Shown here piece after piece: positions 6,927 through 8,358 of a stretch of DNA of 8,358 nucleotides (position 1 is its first letter; every line of letters begins with the position of its first letter). The stretch is from Candidatus Nanohaloarchaea archaeon (GTDB lineage: Archaea > EX4484-52 > GLR71): assembly GCA_030636615.1 (NCBI GenBank), contig DAOVWP010000024.1, forward strand, positions 1 through 8,358. The letters are read 5' to 3'. Below the pieces are notes generated by a model. The model did not search any database. It was given only the letters and a program-made list of their open reading frames with translations, and had not been told where the DNA came from. A program made the position numbers and the translations under genes.

Positions 6927-6974
6927 TTGACGCTCAGATACACTACTAGATTGTTTGAGCTATTGTTGCCAATC
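6909..6974. repeat. 66-bp tandem repeat unit, copy A
   Basis: The first 20 bases are identical to 6975-6994, exactly 66 bp away. The next 30 or so bases still align with copy B, with mostly C/T and A/G differences and about one indel, then similarity fades. This suggests an old tandem duplication with selection on the first 20 bases, or a recent partial conversion. Confidence 0.7.
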
Positions 6975-7040
6975 TCAACAGTGCATCTTCGCTTATGCTT
7001 AGACACAACTGCTATAAATTTGAATCTGTTAGATGATAAA
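6975..7040. repeat. 66-bp tandem repeat unit, copy B
   Basis: This is the second copy of the unit starting TCAACAGTGCATCTTCGCTT. It ends directly against the T-run terminator of tRNA-Leu. On the minus strand both copies contain GCGAAGATGCACTGTTGA, whose GCGAAG resembles the 5' acceptor strand of the neighbouring tRNA and can pair with its CTTCGC 3' strand. Confidence 0.7.
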
Positions 7041-7043
7041 AAA
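7038..7043 (-). terminator. Oligo-T terminator of tRNA-Leu
   Basis: Six T residues on the minus strand begin two nt after the encoded CCA of tRNA-Leu. Archaeal RNA polymerase terminates at such runs. If it works, the repeat region beyond it is not simply the tail of the tRNA transcript. Confidence 0.55.
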
Positions 7044-7044
7044 T

Positions 7045-7133
7045 TGGTGCGAAGGGTGAGATTTGAACTCACGCACGGACTAACCGACTAGGCCCTCAAC
7101 CTAGCAGAATTGACCAGACTATCTGACCCTCGC
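7045..7133 (-). tRNA. tRNA-Leu (anticodon GAG), CCA encoded
   Basis: A class II tRNA of 86 nt plus an encoded CCA (7045-7047). The acceptor strands are GCGAGGG (7127-7133) and CCTTCGC (7049-7055), giving seven pairs with one G-U, and the discriminator is A at 7048. The anticodon arm is CTAGG-TTGAGGG-CCTAG, so the anticodon is GAG, reading CUC and CUU codons. A long variable region follows, as expected for leucine, then a T arm GTGAG-TTCAAAT-CTCAC. No intron is visible. It lies downstream of the unknown protein gene on the same strand, 71 nt away, across an A-rich (minus strand) spacer that may hold its promoter. Its 3' end is duplicated at 6861-6878. Confidence 0.95.
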
Positions 7134-7204
7134 ATAATTTAACAATTTTATTTTTAGTAGTAGTTTTATTAATTTTTAGTTTTTTTTGATATTTTGTCTT
7201 TAAA

Positions 7205-7726
7205 TTATGTTTTTATGACAACGAAGTCTCCGTGTTTTTTGCTGGTTACTTTTTGTATGTCCAAGGCATTGGTGTCACGTAGGATGATGTTGTATAGGTA
7301 ATCCTGGTGTTCTTTAGATAATCGTGAGTCTGTTAATATGATTCCACCTGATTTTATCTTGTTTACGATGTTTTTTATGCTGGAAGAAATGTTGCTGTCA
7401 AAGTATTGTTTCCATCTTTCTGGTTGCGGTAGATATAGGATATCTTTTTCAGTGTGATTATAGTTAATGTCATGGAGATCTTTTACTTCAATCCTGTTGA
7501 AGTCCTTTATCCTGTTTCCTTCATATGATGGGTTGTTATATATACTATCTAGAGTTATACCTGATGTCTGAATATCAAGTGTGGAATCTTTTGATTTCAT
7601 TTCATCAATAATCCTGCGAAAGTCTATTTCATAACCAGTAATGCTTCTGTGGAGACCAGGATAGTATATAGTTACATCTTTTGCTGGTCTTATCAAGAAA
7701 TCAGTTAAATATTCACCAAAATTCAT
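7205..7726 (-). CDS. Protein of unknown function, possibly a degenerate methyltransferase-like fold
   Basis: A 173-residue soluble protein with no signal peptide or membrane segment. I do not recognise a family with confidence. The pattern VTIYYPGLHRSIT (18-30), then RIEVKDLHDIN, then the strand-plus-loop DILYLPQPERW (95-105), a helix, KSGGIILTDSR (125-135) and a final GDFVVIKT strand recalls the later strands of Rossmann-type SAM methyltransferases. No GxGxG SAM-binding loop is visible, so activity is doubtful. The start at 7726 is supported by a GGTGAT Shine-Dalgarno 6 nt upstream, and the frame is long and intact with a TAA stop, so it is a real gene. It sits alone between tRNA-Glu and tRNA-Leu. 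No clear T-run follows the stop, so transcription may continue towards tRNA-Leu. Confidence 0.8.
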   Translation of the reverse strand: MNFGEYLTDFLIRPAKDVTIYYPGLHRSITGYEIDFRRIIDEMKSKDSTLDIQTSGITLDSIYNNPSYEGNRIKDFNRIEVKDLHDINYNHTEKDILYLPQPERWKQYFDSNISSSIKNIVNKIKSGGIILTDSRLSKEHQDYLYNIILRDTNALDIQKVTSKKHGDFVVIKT

Positions 7727-7732
7727 GATGTT

Positions 7733-7738
7733 ATCACC
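7733..7738 (-). promoter_or_regulatory. Shine-Dalgarno (GGTGAT) of the unknown protein gene
   Basis: GGTGAT is the classic archaeal ribosome binding site and lies 6 nt before the ATG at 7726. It decides the start and, with the GAGGT of tfs, shows SD-led translation for part of the genes in this window. TATA-like sequences (GTATTTAAAG at 7791-7800 and ATTTTATAC at 7779-7787, minus strand) lie upstream. Confidence 0.75.
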
Positions 7739-7828
7739 ACATCAAGTGTTTTTAATTGTTACTACTAGTAAGTTGGGTGTATAAAATTAACTTTAAATAC
7801 CTATACAATAATGCTATTTTGATTGTTT

Positions 7829-7841
7829 AAAAAAAGAAAAA
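7829..7841 (-). terminator. Oligo-T terminator after tRNA-Glu
   Basis: On the minus strand TTTTTCTTTTTTT begins two bases after the tRNA-Glu discriminator. It is the strongest T-run downstream of any tRNA here and probably ends the Val-Glu transcript before the protein gene. Confidence 0.7.
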
Positions 7842-7842
7842 G

Positions 7843-7917
7843 TACTCCTGCCGGGATTTGAACCCGGGTCACGGGAGTGAGAGTCCCGAATGATTGACCG
7901 GACTACACTACAGGAGC
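7843..7917 (-). tRNA. tRNA-Glu (anticodon CTC), CCA not encoded
   Basis: 75 nt. The acceptor strands are GCTCCTG (7911-7917) and CAGGAGT (7844-7850). The first pair is therefore G1-U72 instead of G-C, which is odd for this tRNA; the discriminator is A. The D region reads TAGTGTAGTCCGGTCAATCA, typical of archaeal tRNA-Glu. The anticodon arm is CGGGA-CTCTCAC-TCCCG (anticodon CTC, reading GAG), and the T arm is CCGGG-TTCAAAT-CCCGG. The bases after the discriminator read CTT, so CCA must be added by the nucleotidyltransferase. Only 3 nt separate it from the CCA of tRNA-Val upstream, so both are cut from one transcript. A separate Glu-TTC gene is expected elsewhere in the genome. Confidence 0.95.
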
Positions 7918-7920
7918 ATT

Positions 7921-7998
7921 TGGTGAGCCATCCCGGATTTGAACCGGGGACCTTCGCCACGTCAAGGCGACGTCATAGCCAGGCTAGACTAATGGCTC
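7921..7998 (-). tRNA. tRNA-Val (anticodon GAC), CCA encoded
   Basis: 75 nt plus an encoded CCA (7921-7923). The acceptor strands are GAGCCAT (7992-7998) and ATGGCTC (7925-7931), fully paired, with discriminator A. The anticodon arm is TCGCC-TTGACGT-GGCGA, so the anticodon is GAC, reading GUC and GUU. The T arm is CCCGG-TTCAAAT-CCGGG. No intron. It is the first gene of a Val-Glu pair, with a strong TATA box about 31 nt upstream. Confidence 0.96.
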
Positions 7999-8020
7999 AT
8001 AGTAATTAAAAGAGGATAGG

Positions 8021-8034
8021 AATTTTTATATATG
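8021..8034 (-). promoter_or_regulatory. TATA box of the tRNA-Val/tRNA-Glu unit
   Basis: The minus strand reads CATATATAAAAATT in the 78-nt gap after tRNA-Gly. Its centre is about 31 nt before tRNA-Val, leaving a very short leader for RNase P to remove. It is one of the best TATA matches in the window. Confidence 0.65.
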
Positions 8035-8071
8035 TTATCTTAAGATGTTATATCTTTTGTTAGATTGTGTT

Positions 8072-8076
8072 AAAAA
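8072..8076 (-). terminator. Short T-run after tRNA-Gly
   Basis: Five T residues on the minus strand follow the discriminator of tRNA-Gly directly. It is a weak terminator on its own, but the separate promoter before tRNA-Val makes an end of the Trp-Gly unit here plausible. Confidence 0.4.
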
Positions 8077-8150
8077 TGCGACCACCGGGATTTGAACCCG
8101 GATAGTCAGCTTGGAAGGCTGATGTCATAACCAGGTTAGACCACAGTCGC
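8077..8150 (-). tRNA. tRNA-Gly (anticodon TCC), CCA not encoded
   Basis: 74 nt. The acceptor strands are GCGACTG (8144-8150) and TGGTCGC (8078-8084), with two wobble pairs at the inner end and discriminator A. The anticodon arm is TCAGC-CTTCCAA-GCTGA (anticodon TCC, reading GGA and GGG). The T arm is CCGGG-TTCAAAT-CCCGG. The bases after the discriminator are TTT, so CCA is added after transcription. It follows tRNA-Trp by 25 nt without a clear TATA box of its own, so the two are probably co-transcribed. Confidence 0.95.
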
Positions 8151-8175
8151 ATTTAGCTGGTTTTTTGTTAAATTT

Positions 8176-8317
8176 TGGTGGGGCGACGAGGATTTGAACC
8201 CCGATCAGAAGGTATCTCCTCTGCACTTATGTTTTCATATCATTGAGCGATGTTGCTCTCATCGCTCCAGATTATTGATCTGGAGCCCACTATGCTGCCA
8301 GGTTACACCATCGCCCC
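8176..8317 (-). tRNA. tRNA-Trp (anticodon CCA) with a 66-nt intron at 37/38; 3' CCA encoded
   Basis: The precursor has acceptor strands GGGGCGA (8311-8317) and TCGCCCC (8180-8186), discriminator A and an encoded CCA (8176-8178). The anticodon stem is GTGGG and the loop CTCCAG...A, giving anticodon CCA. The 3' exon supplies CCTTC (8208-8212), a 4-nt variable loop and the T arm CGGGG-TTCAAAT-CCTCG. The spliced tRNA is 73 nt plus CCA. The anticodon stem would contain one U-U mismatch (28-42) and one G-U pair. An intron at 37/38 of tRNA-Trp is common in archaea and supports the identity. The gene heads the tRNA cluster; a TATA-like CTATAAAAAG lies about 34 nt upstream at the window edge. Confidence 0.88.
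8214..8279 (-). other. tRNA-Trp intron with bulge-helix-bulge splice sites
   Basis: The exon bases CTCC (32-35) pair with GGAG near the intron 3' end, giving the 4-bp central helix. On each side is a 3-nt bulge, AG|A at the 5' site and AT|A at the 3' site, so cutting between bulge bases 2 and 3 gives a clean 37/38 junction for the archaeal splicing endonuclease. The outer intron helix beyond the 5' bulge is weak, only about two pairs. The intron also contains ATCTGGAGC (8264-8272), a perfect 9-base complement of the anticodon-loop region, and a second overlapping 8-bp hairpin (8260-8267 with 8245-8252). In Euryarchaeota this intron often carries a box C/D guide; here the boxes are degenerate at best. 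Confidence 0.82.
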
Positions 8318-8345
8318 ATATAGATAAGTAAAATATATCAAAAAA

Positions 8346-8356
8346 CTTTTTATAGC
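8346..8356 (-). promoter_or_regulatory. Candidate TATA box of the tRNA-Trp/tRNA-Gly unit
   Basis: The minus strand reads GCTATAAAAAG, about 34 nt before tRNA-Trp, similar in spacing to the TATA box of tRNA-Val. A second AT-rich stretch (GATATATTTTAC) lies closer, at about 8328-8339. The window ends here, so the upstream context is unseen. Confidence 0.5.
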
Positions 8357-8358
8357 TT

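Larger units (their letters stand above)
6736..7044. other. Region without a recognised gene between tfs and tRNA-Leu
   Basis: About 310 nt. Its tfs-proximal end holds the tfs ribosome binding site and TATA box; its middle and tRNA-proximal parts hold the tRNA-Leu-end duplicate, the hairpin and the two 66-bp repeat units. An open frame on the minus strand (about 6830-7072) runs through the repeats and into the tRNA gene and has no protein-like character. I see no coding gene here. A small RNA is possible. Confidence 0.6.

Noticed and set aside
6909..6994. CRISPR-like array (two 20-bp repeats, 46-bp spacer)
   Set aside because: Only two repeats are present, similarity continues into the supposed spacer, and there are no cas genes. 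It is a tandem duplication, not an array.
6736..7044. SRP RNA gene near srp54
   Set aside because: I looked for the helix 8 core and GNRA-type tetraloop and found none; the region is also too short for a typical archaeal SRP RNA of about 300 nt once the tfs promoter is excluded.
6830..7072. An 80-codon open frame on the minus strand through the repeat region
   Set aside because: It overlaps the tRNA-Leu gene, and its repeated KRRCTV segments are simply the translation of the 20-bp DNA repeat. Composition is not protein-like and there is no ribosome binding site.
7141..7200. T-rich stretch on the plus strand as a terminator
   Set aside because: All neighbouring genes are on the minus strand, where this stretch is A-rich, so it cannot act as their oligo-T terminator. 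It more likely contributes to the tRNA-Leu promoter region.
8204..8230. Long variable arm (CAGAGG/CCTTCTG hairpin) suggesting a class II Leu or Ser tRNA at 8176-8317
   Set aside because: The D-arm sequence, the CTCCAGA anticodon loop and the perfect bulge-helix-bulge fit tRNA-Trp with an intron; the apparent arm is formed by intron and 3' exon bases.

Overview
The window is AT-rich archaeal DNA. Four things point to Archaea: an archaeal-type SRP54 next to an FtsY, a TFS-type (TFIIS-like) cleavage factor, TATA-box promoters placed about 26 nt before start codons that lack a Shine-Dalgarno (leaderless genes), and a tRNA-Trp split by an intron that folds into a canonical bulge-helix-bulge at position 37/38. 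The simple AT-rich base composition and small spacers fit a DPANN-like lineage (Woesearchaeota/Pacearchaeota type), but that placement is a guess.

Layout. (1) Positions 1-642, plus strand: the 3' end of ftsY (5' end lies outside the window), then a small acylphosphatase. (2) Positions 637-4922, minus strand: a carA-carB operon with a 4-nt ATGA overlap, encoding glutamine-dependent carbamoyl-phosphate synthase. It runs head-on into the acylphosphatase, and the two genes share the palindrome TCATGA as their terminal Ser-stop. (3) Positions 4923-5062: a divergent promoter region. (4) Positions 5063-6403, plus: srp54. (5) Positions 6406-6735, minus: tfs, convergent with srp54 and only 2 nt away. 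(6) Positions 6736-7044: about 310 nt with no gene I recognise, holding the tfs promoter, a duplicate of the tRNA-Leu 3' end, a strong hairpin and two copies of a 20-bp exact repeat. (7) Positions 7045-8317, minus: five tRNA genes in the transcribed order Trp(CCA, with intron), Gly(TCC), Val(GAC), Glu(CTC), then a protein of unknown function, then Leu(GAG).

How the genes relate. FtsY and SRP54 are the two GTPases of co-translational membrane targeting. They are neighbours in many archaea, but here carAB and the acylphosphatase separate them. CarA and CarB look like the Bacteroidota/eukaryotic CAD type rather than the enterobacterial type, which makes lateral acquisition plausible. They would supply carbamoyl phosphate for pyrimidine and/or arginine synthesis; an acylphosphatase beside them could in principle act on acyl phosphates, but no functional link is shown. 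TFS and the tRNA cluster are general expression machinery.

I found no obvious new defence or mobile system. The most unusual parts are the repeat/hairpin region beside tRNA-Leu, the tRNA-Trp intron whose internal sequence is complementary to the anticodon loop, and the CAD-like carAB placed between the SRP genes.
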